Counted from the first letter of the stretch, positions 54,797 through 64,000 are shown. The stretch: DNA of 64,000 bases from Vibrio sp. CK2-1 (GCF_021726515.1 NZ_JAKKCJ010000001.1:62001-126000); one strand, 5' to 3'. The notes: generated by a model not told the origin, from the sequence alone. Numbers and translations: made by a program.

Positions 54797-56130
54797 TAAC
54801 TCCTAATTGCCCAAAATTGCAGGTCAAGCTCTTCAAATGCCCCTGCTACATGAAATGCAAATCCTGTTGAATGCTTTAAGCTTTCCCATGCAGGGCTAGT
54901 CTTATCAAGCTGATAGTAGGTGTAACCGGCGTGATACGGTAATTGACGCGGAGCAACCGGTAATGCATTAAGAGGAACACCTGGTAATTGAAGAGAAATA
55001 AGCTCTCGTATTTTTTCAACCGATGACACTTTTGTTTGCTGAATAAATAAACGGCGTAACTCATCAACTGGCATCTTCGCCTTCACCGCAATAATAAATT
55101 CGGCTTCTTCAATCAATTGAGGATCTTGCACTGGCGCAACCATCAAACCGTATTGGCGCTTATGCAATTGTATTGAAACCGCTCTTGGCTCAAGCACAAT
55201 GCTTAAACTCTGGCGCAAATGGTGCACAACAGGCCAAAACGATTCCGCTGGATTATCGTGGTTATAAGCTGATATTGAAGGTGGTAATCGGCTTTCATTG
55301 GTAAACGTTGCTAATTCCCCTGCAATAGAGCTTAAACATTCAAATAATCGTTCAGGGTGCAAACCTCTTAATTCAGATAAATGCTGTAACTGTGGCTGAA
55401 TTTTATTTAACGCCTGCAATAGCATGAAATCAGACACATCGGCCACACCACCTTGTGTCGGTGATGAGATTTGCTGAGCGATATTTTTAGCTCTTTCGCG
55501 TATAAGCCCAGCAATTTCACCTACCACACGATGTAAACCTGCATGACAGAGCACATTGGTATGGCAAGGAACAAAACTCTCATCAAGCATAATGCTGCCA
55601 TCTGGTCTTTTTTCTCGAATCCGGGCGATCGCCATTGATGCATAAGAGGTTCTGTCTTCCTTTTCTAGCATCAATTGAATTTTAAGCGGTGCAACACTAA
55701 CGGGCGTTGAGCTCCCCTGTATTGAATGAATATCGCGCTGCTCTTGAATTCTCTGTTGATAACGCCCTGTGCCTTTTTCTTCTGGCCAATCAACTTCTAA
55801 CAAAGAATCACTGCGTAAAGGGATCGCTAAATAAATGATTTGATTCGCTAAGCTGGCGTCTTCTATATCAAGAGGATCAGGTAACAAGTCTTCCTGTGGA
55901 ATACAAAATATTGATCCATCGGGCATAATGCCAACCGCTCTCTCAATCGCGATTCGACCAAATGCTAAATACTCAGGATTAAGAGATAGCTCTGTTACCC
56001 CGTATAAATAGGGGCTCACAGCCTTTGAGCGTTCATCCGCATAATACTCAAGATAACGTTGCTGTTGCTGAAAGTGTTGAGGCTTCATAAAAAGCCCTTC
56101 GCTCCAAATAACACGGTTACGTGTAAACAT
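54796..56130 (-). CDS. tssK: T6SS baseplate protein TssK
   Basis: 444 residues; opens NRVIWSEGLFMKPQHFQQQQRYLE, the family hallmark, and ends with the GYTYYQLDKTSPAWESLKHS stretch of the C-terminal head. TssK links the baseplate to the membrane complex. It lies between tssJ (3-base gap) and tssL. Confidence 0.95.
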   Translation of the reverse strand: MFTRNRVIWSEGLFMKPQHFQQQQRYLEYYADERSKAVSPYLYGVTELSLNPEYLAFGRIAIERAVGIMPDGSIFCIPQEDLLPDPLDIEDASLANQIIYLAIPLRSDSLLEVDWPEEKGTGRYQQRIQEQRDIHSIQGSSTPVSVAPLKIQLMLEKEDRTSYASMAIARIREKRPDGSIMLDESFVPCHTNVLCHAGLHRVVGEIAGLIRERAKNIAQQISSPTQGGVADVSDFMLLQALNKIQPQLQHLSELRGLHPERLFECLSSIAGELATFTNESRLPPSISAYNHDNPAESFWPVVHHLRQSLSIVLEPRAVSIQLHKRQYGLMVAPVQDPQLIEEAEFIIAVKAKMPVDELRRLFIQQTKVSSVEKIRELISLQLPGVPLNALPVAPRQLPYHAGYTYYQLDKTSPAWESLKHSTGFAFHVAGAFEELDLQFWAIRS

Positions 56131-56133
56131 GAA

Positions 56134-56604
56134 TTACTCTACCTTTTCTAAGATGACTTCGTAGTCGCGGAAATAAACCAGTAAATGATATAAATGATCT
56201 TTATTTATGATTTTTACTGTTTTTTTCCATTCACTATTATCGGGGTCTGAAAAGTGGACAACCACGCCGATATAATTAGTCTCATCACTAATTTCAAAGT
56301 CACTTATAAATTTAAATTGGCCGGGCGTTAAAGCGTAGTCATAGCTTTTTACAAAATTGCTTTTGAGCGCTTTTTTAAAGTCATCTCGAATTTGATGATA
56401 ATCGGTCGATAACAACATTGAATCATCAACAAGCTCGAAGACTTGTATCTCAACAGGAGATGCAACCCCTTCTACGTTTGGGTTTACGCCATGATCTGCA
56501 AACATGCTAATGGTGATTTTTGTCGGCTCTGGCTCTGGTTTTGGATCAGAGCTACATCCCGATAAAAATGCCAACATGATGAGCGAGGAAAGAATAAACT
56601 TCAT
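56134..56604 (-). CDS. tssJ: T6SS outer-membrane lipoprotein TssJ
   Basis: 156 residues with a lipobox LSGC (14-17); the acylated residue would be Cys17 and Ser follows, which predicts outer-membrane sorting. The mature domain is a transthyretin-like sandwich (PVEIQVFELVDDSMLLSTDY). It binds the periplasmic end of TssM. 2-base gap after tagH. Confidence 0.93.
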   Translation of the reverse strand: MKFILSSLIMLAFLSGCSSDPKPEPEPTKITISMFADHGVNPNVEGVASPVEIQVFELVDDSMLLSTDYHQIRDDFKKALKSNFVKSYDYALTPGQFKFISDFEISDETNYIGVVVHFSDPDNSEWKKTVKIINKDHLYHLLVYFRDYEVILEKVE

Positions 56605-56606
56605 GC

Positions 56607-58025
56607 TTATTTCTCCAGTTGCATCTCTCGGATCCGGCGATCATAAGACTGTTCAAATATTTCCCAGAATAACTTATCAAAGCCTCGTTGACGGTTTGAG
56701 GTTAACTCTGAAAAATAATTTTGATACATATTCCATGCCCAAGATTCGGGAGCATTAGTATCCGTATCCCCTGTACGCTTATAACTATTAAAACGTTTAA
56801 GTAATACTTCTGGAGAAAAGGCCATTAAAATATGCTGCAACGCTTCTGATGTCGCTTCCTGCATGGCTTGATTATGATTGCGAATATTGTTAAGACTTTC
56901 CTCAATCGCGGCAGGAGGAGATAAGTGCACCATGCTTTTCTTATTATCGAACAGAGTTCTCATCGTCTCGGTATAGTTAAGACCAAGCCTTAATGGGTTA
57001 TCCTCAATAGGCTGTAAGTTGCGGTTAATCACACCAAAACGCCCATTTTCTACTTGGCTATGAATATTCAAGATCCCTTGAATACACGCTTTTAAACTTT
57101 CACCAAGCTCTTCTCCCAATTTATGGACATCTTCTATTCCAGAACTATTACCTACTTGAAGTTCTAACCCACTTAGCAATGGACCCATCACTAAATGGCT
57201 ATTCACCTCGGCGCTTTTATCCTGCATCGAAGTTTGAGCTAATTCTTGCTCTAAAATTTCCAGGTTATTCTCATCCATATTAAAGCTCTCAATATTTTTC
57301 GGGTTGTCTAAAATAGGGTCACTATTTCCGTTAATATAATTTTCTGAATTCAAGTCCATTTTTTTCTTTCGACCAAAACCCAAGATTTTTTTCAATCTCA
57401 TTGAGGACGTCAGTTCAAACTCACTATCCGCTTGAGGTGTAATATCGGATTCTTTTTTAGTTTCATTTTTATTAATTAAAAGTTCCAAGTCATTACTAAC
57501 ATGATCATCAGATTCGTTACTGATACTCTTTTCTCTATCTAACTCTTTAATAGGATCTAAAAATTTCTCATCATCATGTTTTAATTTTTCGGTATTGGGG
57601 CTAGTATCCATGGACACTTCATCATCTAATAATATATTTCTACTTTTACTTATAAACTCTTCCAATGAATGGCTACCCGACAATTCATCATCTTCCGTTA
57701 ACTTGACTCGAATATAATAATCTCCAACCCTTAGAGCATCTTTATGTTGTAATTTGGCTTCATTATCGGAACCTAATGGCATATCTGAATCATTAATATA
57801 GGTATGCCCGCACAAGTCTCTTACGCAGTAAGCGTTATCGATATGGAAAATTTCAAAGTGATTTTCATAAATATTATTTTCATCATCATATAGCGTCCAA
57901 ACCGAATTATCATTCGAGCCAACAATGCCACCGTCAGCATCAAAGGTATGGCTAGGGTTCAAACCTGGCTGCAATATTTTCACATTAGAAACGGTTAAAA
58001 ATAATTTGTTACTTCCTAGAGTCAT
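56607..58025 (-). CDS. tagH: T6SS FHA-domain protein TagH
   Basis: 472 residues. FHA domain at the N-terminus (about 15-110; VGSNDNSVWTL and GHTYINDSDMPLGS), a long acidic Ser/Asp/Glu-rich linker (110-270) and a C-terminal VI-FHA region. FHA domains bind phosphothreonine and tie T6SS assembly to kinase signalling in some species. No PpkA/PppA gene is in the cluster, as in V. cholerae. Adjacent genes within 2 bases. Confidence 0.9.
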   Translation of the reverse strand: MTLGSNKLFLTVSNVKILQPGLNPSHTFDADGGIVGSNDNSVWTLYDDENNIYENHFEIFHIDNAYCVRDLCGHTYINDSDMPLGSDNEAKLQHKDALRVGDYYIRVKLTEDDELSGSHSLEEFISKSRNILLDDEVSMDTSPNTEKLKHDDEKFLDPIKELDREKSISNESDDHVSNDLELLINKNETKKESDITPQADSEFELTSSMRLKKILGFGRKKKMDLNSENYINGNSDPILDNPKNIESFNMDENNLEILEQELAQTSMQDKSAEVNSHLVMGPLLSGLELQVGNSSGIEDVHKLGEELGESLKACIQGILNIHSQVENGRFGVINRNLQPIEDNPLRLGLNYTETMRTLFDNKKSMVHLSPPAAIEESLNNIRNHNQAMQEATSEALQHILMAFSPEVLLKRFNSYKRTGDTDTNAPESWAWNMYQNYFSELTSNRQRGFDKLFWEIFEQSYDRRIREMQLEK

Positions 58026-58026
58026 T

Positions 58027-59025
58027 TTATTGCCTTCCTTGAATTAACACGCTGCCATTTCTATTACTTTCACCTAAGAAAGAGGTCCACCCCAAAGACA
58101 TACCTGATGAGCTATTAATCTTTTTTAATGCCTCGTCATCCATAACCAGTTCGATATCATAAGCAAGCTGATCTCGAACTATGAATTCAATGAGCTTTCT
58201 TAATGGTTCAAAATTCTCACCTGATGGCAAAAACTCAGAAAATTTCTCTTTGGTTAAGTGAGAAATACAAATCGTAAACTTCCCACTAGCATCTTCAATA
58301 AAGCTACCTAATACAGTATCTAGCCCTAAGGTCATATTTTTCTTTCCTAAAAATCCCCTTTGCTCTTGCGAGATTCTGACGTCACGTATATTCCATTCTT
58401 TGATTTCAACTTTCGATAAATCAAAGCAATGTGCAATAATTCCCTCAACAACTTGAGGTGAGCGGCTTCGGCTTGCTAATAATCCAGAATAAGAGAGCAT
58501 CTTACTCCAGTTAATTGGCGTATCTCCTCGCAAAGACACATCAAATAACCCTACTAAAGCAAAAACTTGAGATGAAAAATCATCTTCTGCACCTGGTCTA
58601 AAACGTACGTGATATCGATATTTTCGCCAAAGCCGATAAGATAGATTTACAATTCTATTATTAAAAAAATCAAAAAATGGTCTACGAAGTCCGCCAGGTT
58701 CCTCATTAACAAGTTGTTCCAATATATAGCCGGGAAGTGGTGATGCTCCGCCAGATAAACCAAGAAAGTTAGTCTCTAAACTCAACTTGCCATCGGAAAA
58801 ATAGGTTAATTTAGTAATATCTGAAGGAGAAAATCCTAAACTAGGATTACCAGAAAAAGAGAGTCGACACTCCCTTTCCCAATCACTTTTTTCGGGTACA
58901 TTCCCTTCAAATAAATGAACCAACTCAATTAATTGATAAAAACTAAAGTCATGCACAGATTCTGATAATCGATGCACCTCTAATTTTTCTAAATCAGTGG
59001 TTGCATCCCTACCTGTAAATTCCAT
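58027..59025 (-). CDS. tssG: T6SS baseplate protein TssG
   Basis: 332 residues. DFSFYQLIELVHLFEGN at the start and ECRLSFSGNPSLGFSPSDI, then NFLGLSGGASPLPGYILE are conserved TssG segments. It forms the baseplate wedge with TssE, TssF and TssK. The 5' end overlaps tssF by 37 bases. Confidence 0.93.
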   Translation of the reverse strand: MEFTGRDATTDLEKLEVHRLSESVHDFSFYQLIELVHLFEGNVPEKSDWERECRLSFSGNPSLGFSPSDITKLTYFSDGKLSLETNFLGLSGGASPLPGYILEQLVNEEPGGLRRPFFDFFNNRIVNLSYRLWRKYRYHVRFRPGAEDDFSSQVFALVGLFDVSLRGDTPINWSKMLSYSGLLASRSRSPQVVEGIIAHCFDLSKVEIKEWNIRDVRISQEQRGFLGKKNMTLGLDTVLGSFIEDASGKFTICISHLTKEKFSEFLPSGENFEPLRKLIEFIVRDQLAYDIELVMDDEALKKINSSSGMSLGWTSFLGESNRNGSVLIQGRQ

Positions 59026-60761
59026 GTATATTTCTCATTATTGTTCGTATTAATTACGGTTAATTGATGAAAAGAATTAATACTTGCATATAAAGCAAAA
59101 AATCGACTGAGTACGGTTCCAAATAAATACAATTCACCTTCAGAAGAAAATGCACTTTGATTGAGGTACAGCACCGACTCTAAACCTCTAACAGAGCGAC
59201 CACGTATAATTTTATCAATAGGATGAGATTCAATTTTTTCAATTCCATCCAAACGCCTCTGACTTATCTTTTCTGCTTGTCTATCGACTAAAGCTTTAAA
59301 GTCATACGCTCGGAAAATACTGCACAGCGCATCTTTAGATAATAGAGATAAATAATTAAGAGATAAATTTGAAATCAATGTCCAAAGTAAGCTCCCATCA
59401 AGCACAGGCCTTAATGTCTGTGTAGGAATTGTGATGTTCTCAAAAGACGCAAATATTGGTGATGTATCCGTGGCTTGATCAATATCCCCGATGCTTAACT
59501 CAATAGGTAATAATCTATTGGTGCAAGTCAACTTTATTGATACTGTTTCATTGCATTGAATGGCTTGCTGCTCATCGCTACGAACAAAAGACAGCCAATT
59601 ATCAAAGCCATCATTGCGAAGACTATCCCTAACTCTTACTCGATAGTAATTAGCAGAGCGATGATTCGTTCGTTCAATTTCATGCTGAAAACTTTCAAAA
59701 GCTGAATACTTTCTTCGCTGCCCTCTGATTCTTCCTTGCGCTTCTTCTTTCGTTTCCAACCAGCCATAAACTTCATTGACACTAAACACTTCATAATGAG
59801 AAGTAAGGCGACTAGATGGCGTGATTTTGTACTCTGTAGATTTGCCGGTTAAATCAATAGGATCTGAATCGTGATCGAATAGGTTAATAACCGGTGAACA
59901 ATACAATTGAAACTGATCATTCGTTACTCGAACATCAGCAGGTAAGGTTTTTGAAAAAGCAATTTTCAGCTTGAAGCCTTCTACAATATTTTTAGGTAAT
60001 GCTTTGTCTAAGTTATTTAAATCAAAGAAATAAAATGCATCTTGAAATGTTAAGTACTCTTGTAATATCCGGTAACCTGAATAAGCATTCTTTGGATATG
60101 GAAGTAACCCATCATCATCAGAAAAACCCACTGAACTCAACGACTCTAAAGGTATATTAAAATCTACACCTTTCGCTTCAACCGTAATGGCATCAATATA
60201 GTGGTTGAGCCATAAGTAAATCATCTGCGAACTATATTGATCCGAGCCTAGAAAAAACCGAATACTAGATAAGTTAATGTCACCTAAACTCATCGTTCCC
60301 TGAAGTTGGAAATCAAGTTCAATTGTCGTCGCTTTACGCGTGTGATGAGGGACCACTTTTTCTATCGTCATTGGATAAATAGTGAAATCACGACAAGTCT
60401 TAAATTGGCATTGCGTGCCATTCACCTCTCGGCTATTAATACTCGTACCTGCAGAGATAACTTGACCATCGGTTAAATTCTTTTTAGGACAGAATTTAAC
60501 GATAGACATACTAGGGATAGGCCTTAAATAATTGGGCCAAAGCATGTTAATAATAGAATGCGTAAATTCAGGAAAGTCATCTTCAACTTTTTCACGTAAG
60601 CGCGCCGTTAGAAAAGCAAAACCTTCTAATAATCGCTCAACATCGGGATCAGTATTTTGACCATGTAAAAAACGTGATAATTGAGGATATATATCGGTGA
60701 AATTTTTGCCTTGCTCTTTTAAAAAAGTAAGCTCTTCCCGAAAATATTTATCATGTGCCAT
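58989..60761 (-). CDS. tssF: T6SS baseplate protein TssF
   Basis: 590 residues; opens KYFREELTFLKEQGKNF and contains DPDVERLLEGFAFLTARLREK, the TssF hallmark, and RFFALYASINSFHQL near the end. It forms a wedge with TssG. Two-base gap from tssE. Confidence 0.94.
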   Translation of the reverse strand: MAHDKYFREELTFLKEQGKNFTDIYPQLSRFLHGQNTDPDVERLLEGFAFLTARLREKVEDDFPEFTHSIINMLWPNYLRPIPSMSIVKFCPKKNLTDGQVISAGTSINSREVNGTQCQFKTCRDFTIYPMTIEKVVPHHTRKATTIELDFQLQGTMSLGDINLSSIRFFLGSDQYSSQMIYLWLNHYIDAITVEAKGVDFNIPLESLSSVGFSDDDGLLPYPKNAYSGYRILQEYLTFQDAFYFFDLNNLDKALPKNIVEGFKLKIAFSKTLPADVRVTNDQFQLYCSPVINLFDHDSDPIDLTGKSTEYKITPSSRLTSHYEVFSVNEVYGWLETKEEAQGRIRGQRRKYSAFESFQHEIERTNHRSANYYRVRVRDSLRNDGFDNWLSFVRSDEQQAIQCNETVSIKLTCTNRLLPIELSIGDIDQATDTSPIFASFENITIPTQTLRPVLDGSLLWTLISNLSLNYLSLLSKDALCSIFRAYDFKALVDRQAEKISQRRLDGIEKIESHPIDKIIRGRSVRGLESVLYLNQSAFSSEGELYLFGTVLSRFFALYASINSFHQLTVINTNNNEKYTWNLQVGMQPLI

Positions 60762-60763
60762 TA

Positions 60764-61201
60764 TTAAAACACTCTGTATTTTTTATTCTGATCTAGCATT
60801 AAATCAAGTTTGACTTTTTTATGTATTGCTTGGTGGTCAAGCTCGGCTAAGATCTGAAAACGCAAAGAAAAAGCATCAAAGTTATCAAGTGATGTGTACA
60901 CTGAAATATTCTTTAATCTTGGCTCATATATGTCTAAACACTTCTTTATGGCTAATCGGATTGTCATTGAAAGATCGGTAACTTCTAACGTCGCATCATT
61001 AAAATCGATTAACCCTAGTTGTGGACTACTCTGAGAGTCCCCCATTCTAGTATTTAGAATATTTGAAATATTATTCCTGACAGAATTAAGGACCTCACTT
61101 AAATTTGGTGCCTGAATAATATTTAGAGGCTTAGCATCAGCTTCCAAACGCTCAAGGAAGCTGATACCAAACGCACTGTCTTCTGGTGCGATATAAGCCA
61201 T
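60764..61201 (-). CDS. tssE: T6SS baseplate protein TssE (gp25-like)
   Basis: 145 residues of the gpW/gp25 family. FGISFLERLEA near the start, LGLIDFNDATLEVTDLSMTI in the middle and LDLMLDQNKKYRVF at the end. It sits at the start point of sheath growth. Two-base gap from tssC. Confidence 0.93.
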   Translation of the reverse strand: MAYIAPEDSAFGISFLERLEADAKPLNIIQAPNLSEVLNSVRNNISNILNTRMGDSQSSPQLGLIDFNDATLEVTDLSMTIRLAIKKCLDIYEPRLKNISVYTSLDNFDAFSLRFQILAELDHQAIHKKVKLDLMLDQNKKYRVF

Positions 61202-61203
61202 TA

Positions 61204-62679
61204 CTACGCTTGGTCCAGACGACCTACGAGAGATAGCTCAAAGCTTGCTCCCATATACTTGAAGTGAGGTCGAACAGACATAGAAACCTGATACCATCCA
61301 GGATTCCCTTCAACATCTGACACTTCAATTTTGGCTGCACGTAATGGGCGACGGCTACGAACGTCTGCTGGCGGATTTTCTTGGTCAGCTATGTATTGCT
61401 TGATCCAACCATTCAATTCACGCTCTAAATCTTGGCGCTCTTTCCAAGAGCCGATCTGCTCACGCTGTAATACTTTAATATAGTGAGCTAAACGGTTAAT
61501 AATCATCATATAAGGTAACTGCGTACCTAGTTTATAATTAGTTTCCGCTTCTTTGCCTTCTTTAGTATTTGGAAAAATCTTAGGTTTTTGGATTGAATTA
61601 GCAGAGAAAAATGTCGCATTATCGCTACCTTTTCTCATCGTTAAAGATATGAATCCTTCTTCAGCTAGTTCAAACTCTTTGCGATCTGTCACTAACACTT
61701 CTGTTGGAATCTTAGCTTGTAGTGCACCCATTGATTCAAAGACGTGAACAGGTAAGTCTTCAACCGCACCACCACTTTGAGGCCCAATAACGTTTGGACA
61801 CCAGCGGTATTTCGCAAAGCTATCCGTTAAGCGACTAGCAAAAGCAAAAGCGGTGTTGCCCCATAAATAATGACTATGAGATGCCGTTACGCTCTCTTTA
61901 TAGTTAAAAGATTTGATCGGGTTCTCTGTTGGGTCATACGGCACTCGTAATAGGAACCTTGGCGCGGTTAGGCCAATATAACGAGAATCTTCTGAATCAC
62001 GTAATGAGCGCCATTTAGTATATTTAGGGCTTTCAAAAATTGATTTTAAGTCTTTCAAGTTTGGTAGTTCTTCAAACGAATCAATGCCAAAGAATTCAGG
62101 GCCGACACTTGAAATGAATGGAGCATGAGACATTGCACCAATAGAAGCCATATATTGTAATAAGCGCATATCTGGCGTTGAAGGTGTAAAGGCAAAATTA
62201 CCAATTATCGCGCCTGTTGGTTCTCCACCAAACTGACCATAGCCTGATGAGTAAACATGTTTGTATAACCCAGACTGAGTGGTTTCCGGCGAGAATTCAA
62301 AATCTTCTAGCAGCTCTTCTTTCGTCGCATGCAAAAGATCTATTTTATTGTTCTCTCTGAAGTCAGTTCGGTCGACAAGAAGCTTCAAACCTTTCCATGA
62401 TGATTCCATCTGTTGGAATGCTTCATTATGAAGAATCTCATCCATTTGAGAGCTGATTTTCTTATCAAGTTCAACCAACATCTGATCCACTAATGATTTA
62501 TTAACTGGCTCTTCTGTACGGTTCGCACTCACAAGATTTTCAATGAAAGCCGCAATACCTTTTTTAGCAATATCATAGCCTTCTTCATTTGGAGTAATAC
62601 GAGTTTGCGCCATCACTTCATCTAATAAGCTACTACGCTCTAACGTTGTATTATCAAGAACCTTTTCAACTGTAGACAT
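61204..62679 (-). CDS. tssC: T6SS sheath large subunit TssC (VipB)
   Basis: 491 residues. It has FQQMESSWKGLKLLVDRTDF, GEPTGAIIGNFAFTPSTPD, the central GLTAPRFLLRVPYD and WCPNVIGPQSGGAVEDLPVH and the C-terminal VRPHFKYMGASFELSLVGR that interlocks sheath rings. With TssB it builds the contractile sheath. 34-base gap after tssB. Confidence 0.96.
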   Translation of the reverse strand: MSTVEKVLDNTTLERSSLLDEVMAQTRITPNEEGYDIAKKGIAAFIENLVSANRTEEPVNKSLVDQMLVELDKKISSQMDEILHNEAFQQMESSWKGLKLLVDRTDFRENNKIDLLHATKEELLEDFEFSPETTQSGLYKHVYSSGYGQFGGEPTGAIIGNFAFTPSTPDMRLLQYMASIGAMSHAPFISSVGPEFFGIDSFEELPNLKDLKSIFESPKYTKWRSLRDSEDSRYIGLTAPRFLLRVPYDPTENPIKSFNYKESVTASHSHYLWGNTAFAFASRLTDSFAKYRWCPNVIGPQSGGAVEDLPVHVFESMGALQAKIPTEVLVTDRKEFELAEEGFISLTMRKGSDNATFFSANSIQKPKIFPNTKEGKEAETNYKLGTQLPYMMIINRLAHYIKVLQREQIGSWKERQDLERELNGWIKQYIADQENPPADVRSRRPLRAAKIEVSDVEGNPGWYQVSMSVRPHFKYMGASFELSLVGRLDQA

Positions 62680-62713
62680 AATCTTTCCCTAATTAATTGC
62701 TTTATATAATTGA

Positions 62714-63217
62714 TTAAACGTCTTTATTAGAACTATTAACAAGCTCTAACTCGGACAGTAATCGATTACGGTCTTCTTCAGAACCTAGCAACTCTTGCAT
62801 ACGTTCACGGAATGCAGGAATATTTCCTAAAGGACCTTTTAGTGCAACAAGAGCCTCACGTAATTCAATTAGCTTATTTACTTCTGGAACCTGCGAAGCA
62901 ACAGAATCTGGGGAAAAATCTTCAAGTGATTTAAACTGTAAATTAATTGATAGGTCATCACCTTTATCAGCAGATAATTTATTATCTACAGAAGTGTTAA
63001 TACTGAGATCACTTTCTCTCATTACAGATTGAAAATTATCTTTATTAATTGAAATGGCTTTTCTTTCTTCAATTGAAGTATCTTCTGCATGCCCTTTAAA
63101 GTCACCAACCACTAAAGTTTTAAATGGCAATTCAATTTCAGACTGGGCATCACCAGTAGCTGGAATATACTTAATGTTAATTCTTTCTTTAGGAGCAACG
63201 CTTCCTTCCTTTGACAT
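62714..63217 (-). CDS. tssB: T6SS sheath small subunit TssB (VipA)
   Basis: 167 residues from ATG 63217 with AGAGG 6 bases upstream; the frame is open to 63283 but that part codes for an implausible hydrophobic extension. PKERINIKYIPATGDAQSEIELP and KTLVVGDFKG near the start, then FKSLEDFSPDSVASQVPEVNKL are TssB signatures. First gene of the T6SS set on this strand. Confidence 0.95.
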   Translation of the reverse strand: MSKEGSVAPKERINIKYIPATGDAQSEIELPFKTLVVGDFKGHAEDTSIEERKAISINKDNFQSVMRESDLSINTSVDNKLSADKGDDLSINLQFKSLEDFSPDSVASQVPEVNKLIELREALVALKGPLGNIPAFRERMQELLGSEEDRNRLLSELELVNSSNKDV

Positions 63218-63625
63218 AATAACCTCTAACATGGTTTTAAAATAAAAACTTAAAACTGCCACACAGCAGATAATGGCGATCATTATGTATTATTTTAATC
63301 AGGAAAAAGGTAAAAAAAAGCGCTTTGAGATGAATATCAAAAATTAAATAGTAATAAATGAAATATTTATATTAATTAATAACATGTAAATAAAATAGCT
63401 ACAGGATAGACAGGAATAAACTTACAAAATAAAGGGAATTAAATTTATATTAATATCATTAACAAGGTAATTATAGCTGCTAATTTAAAGTATGCGTTTA
63501 AAAACTATAAATACGTGAACTAATGTAAGTTTGAATCGAAAAGGTGATGACAAACTATAGGGAGCTGATGCTTAAGAAAAGAATCTGAACAGGTTGTTTC
63601 TAGTCGTATGGTTACGAAGAGAGGA

Positions 63626-63644
63626 ATACCAAAGTGACTTAAAG
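63626..63644. repeat. Degenerate copy of the 6479-type repeat end
   Basis: ATACCAAAGTGACTTAAAG matches the left end of the 267-bp element at 17 of 19 positions. No inverted partner is seen nearby. Confidence 0.4.
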
Positions 63645-63718
63645 TGAAGAATCGGACGGGTAAAGCCGTGAAAATTGAGAATAAATGGATAGTCGGTAAT
63701 CTTAAAAACCAGACATAA

Positions 63719-63745
63719 AAAAAGAGAGCCTAGGCTCTCTTTTTC
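63719..63745 (-). terminator. Rho-independent terminator of the rplT operon
   Basis: AAAAAGAGAGCC and GGCTCTCTTTTT form a palindromic stem around TA, followed on the minus strand by a T-run. It lies 24 bases past the rplT stop. Confidence 0.9.
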
Positions 63746-63768
63746 TTAATCTTAAAGACTGGTTCTAA

Positions 63769-64000
63769 TTAAAGAGCAGCTTTTGCTTTTTCAACTAGTA
63801 CTGCGAAAGCAGCTTTGTCGAATACAGCGATATCAGCAAGGATCTTACGATCGATCTCGATAGATGCTTTCTTAAGACCGTTGATGAAACGGCTGTAAGA
63901 TAGACCATTTTGACGAGCAGCAGCGTTAATACGAGCGATCCATAGTTGACGGAACGTACGCTTTTTATTGCGACGGTCACGGTATGCGTATTGACCAGCT
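63769..64000 (-). CDS. rplT: 50S ribosomal protein L20, C-terminal part
   Basis: The 3' 77 codons, cut by the right edge of the window; the stop TAA is at 63769-63771. The reading [20 protein letters not shown], then [19 protein letters not shown] and [15 protein letters not shown] are the L20 signature. It is an early-binding 23S rRNA protein and represses its own operon (infC-rpmI-rplT) in E. coli. Codon use is strongly biased, as expected of a ribosomal gene. The start and the upstream genes lie outside the window. Confidence 0.97.
   Translation of the reverse strand, partial: AGQYAYRDRRNKKRTFRQLWIARINAAARQNGLSYSRFINGLKKASIEIDRKILADIAVFDKAAFAVLVEKAKAAL

Larger units (their letters stand above)
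63218..63768. promoter_or_regulatory. 551-base gap between tssB and rplT
   Basis: Contains the tssB promoter region, which is very AT-rich from 63280 to 63500. No sigma-54 -24/-12 pair was seen by eye. From about 63540 the composition changes and a frame with one stop could be read (63567-63718), which may be a decayed gene. A rough copy of the repeat end lies at 63626-63644. The rplT terminator is at 63719-63745. Confidence 0.5.

Noticed and set aside
63795..63980. A 61-codon leftward frame
   Set aside because: It is a wrong-frame reading of rplT. The correct frame gives the L20 C-terminus.
1..64000. tRNA, rRNA, CRISPR, integrase or prophage genes
   Set aside because: None seen on reading the intergenic regions of both strands; the T6SS and ectoine clusters are not flanked by a tRNA or integrase.

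Overview
The window looks like a chromosomal segment of a gammaproteobacterium of the Vibrionaceae, most likely a marine Vibrio. The DNA is AT-rich. The type VI secretion genes run in the order known from the large cluster of Vibrio cholerae. The ectoine genes are linked to a dedicated aspartokinase, as in marine vibrios. A PopT (DUF368) protein and a recognisable family of palindromic intergenic repeats also fit. I cannot name the species. No rRNA, tRNA, CRISPR array, prophage or transposase gene is visible.

Layout. 1-3.8 kb: a three-gene operon of a zinc-ribbon (TackOD1-like) protein, a membrane glycosyltransferase 2 and an HlyD-type adaptor, probably a surface polysaccharide system. 3.9-6.3 kb: a flavin-dependent oxidoreductase, a small GlsB-type membrane protein and a Tat-exported dienelactone-hydrolase-like enzyme. 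6.4-12.7 kb: a urate catabolism locus (puuD, allA, uraD, puuE leftward; uraH and an NCS2 permease rightward) with a long perfect palindrome between the divergent arms. 13.5-16.4 kb: arginine ABC transporter artPIQM. 16.5-21.5 kb: sulfate/thiosulfate transporter cysPTWA, divergent from cysM. 21.6-25.7 kb: a patatin, an intergenic region with a strong sigma-54 promoter and an apparent orphan small RNA, then rimB-rimK and an AstE-like peptidase. 25.7-37.7 kb: mixed housekeeping and transport genes (isochorismatase-like protein, an MFS protein with a long cytoplasmic tail, PpnP, AEC, YjeH and PopT transporters, a SCO/PCuAC copper operon, a DMT transporter, an RRM protein and a PfpI-like protein). 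37.8-41.9 kb: ectABC-ask for ectoine synthesis. 42.5-42.9 kb: mgsA. 43-63.2 kb: one leftward T6SS gene set from tssB to vasL. 63.8-64 kb: the 3' end of rplT, cut by the window edge.

How the genes work together. Urate is oxidised by the membrane cytochrome-c urate oxidase PuuD, then handled by UraH, UraD and PuuE to allantoate; AllA acts on ureidoglycolate, but the allantoicase joining these steps is absent from the locus. The T6SS set encodes the sheath, baseplate, membrane complex, ClpV recycling ATPase, TagH and VasH regulators and two ImpA-domain proteins, but no Hcp, VgrG, PAAR or effector, so those must lie elsewhere. The ectoine operon makes its own aspartyl-phosphate.

Most noteworthy: the candidate sigma-54 small RNA at 22850-22952, the TackOD1/GT2/HlyD operon, the 32-bp perfect palindrome in the urate locus and its possible relative before ppnP, and a structured repeat element with scattered partial copies, one of which supplies the last codons of vasL.
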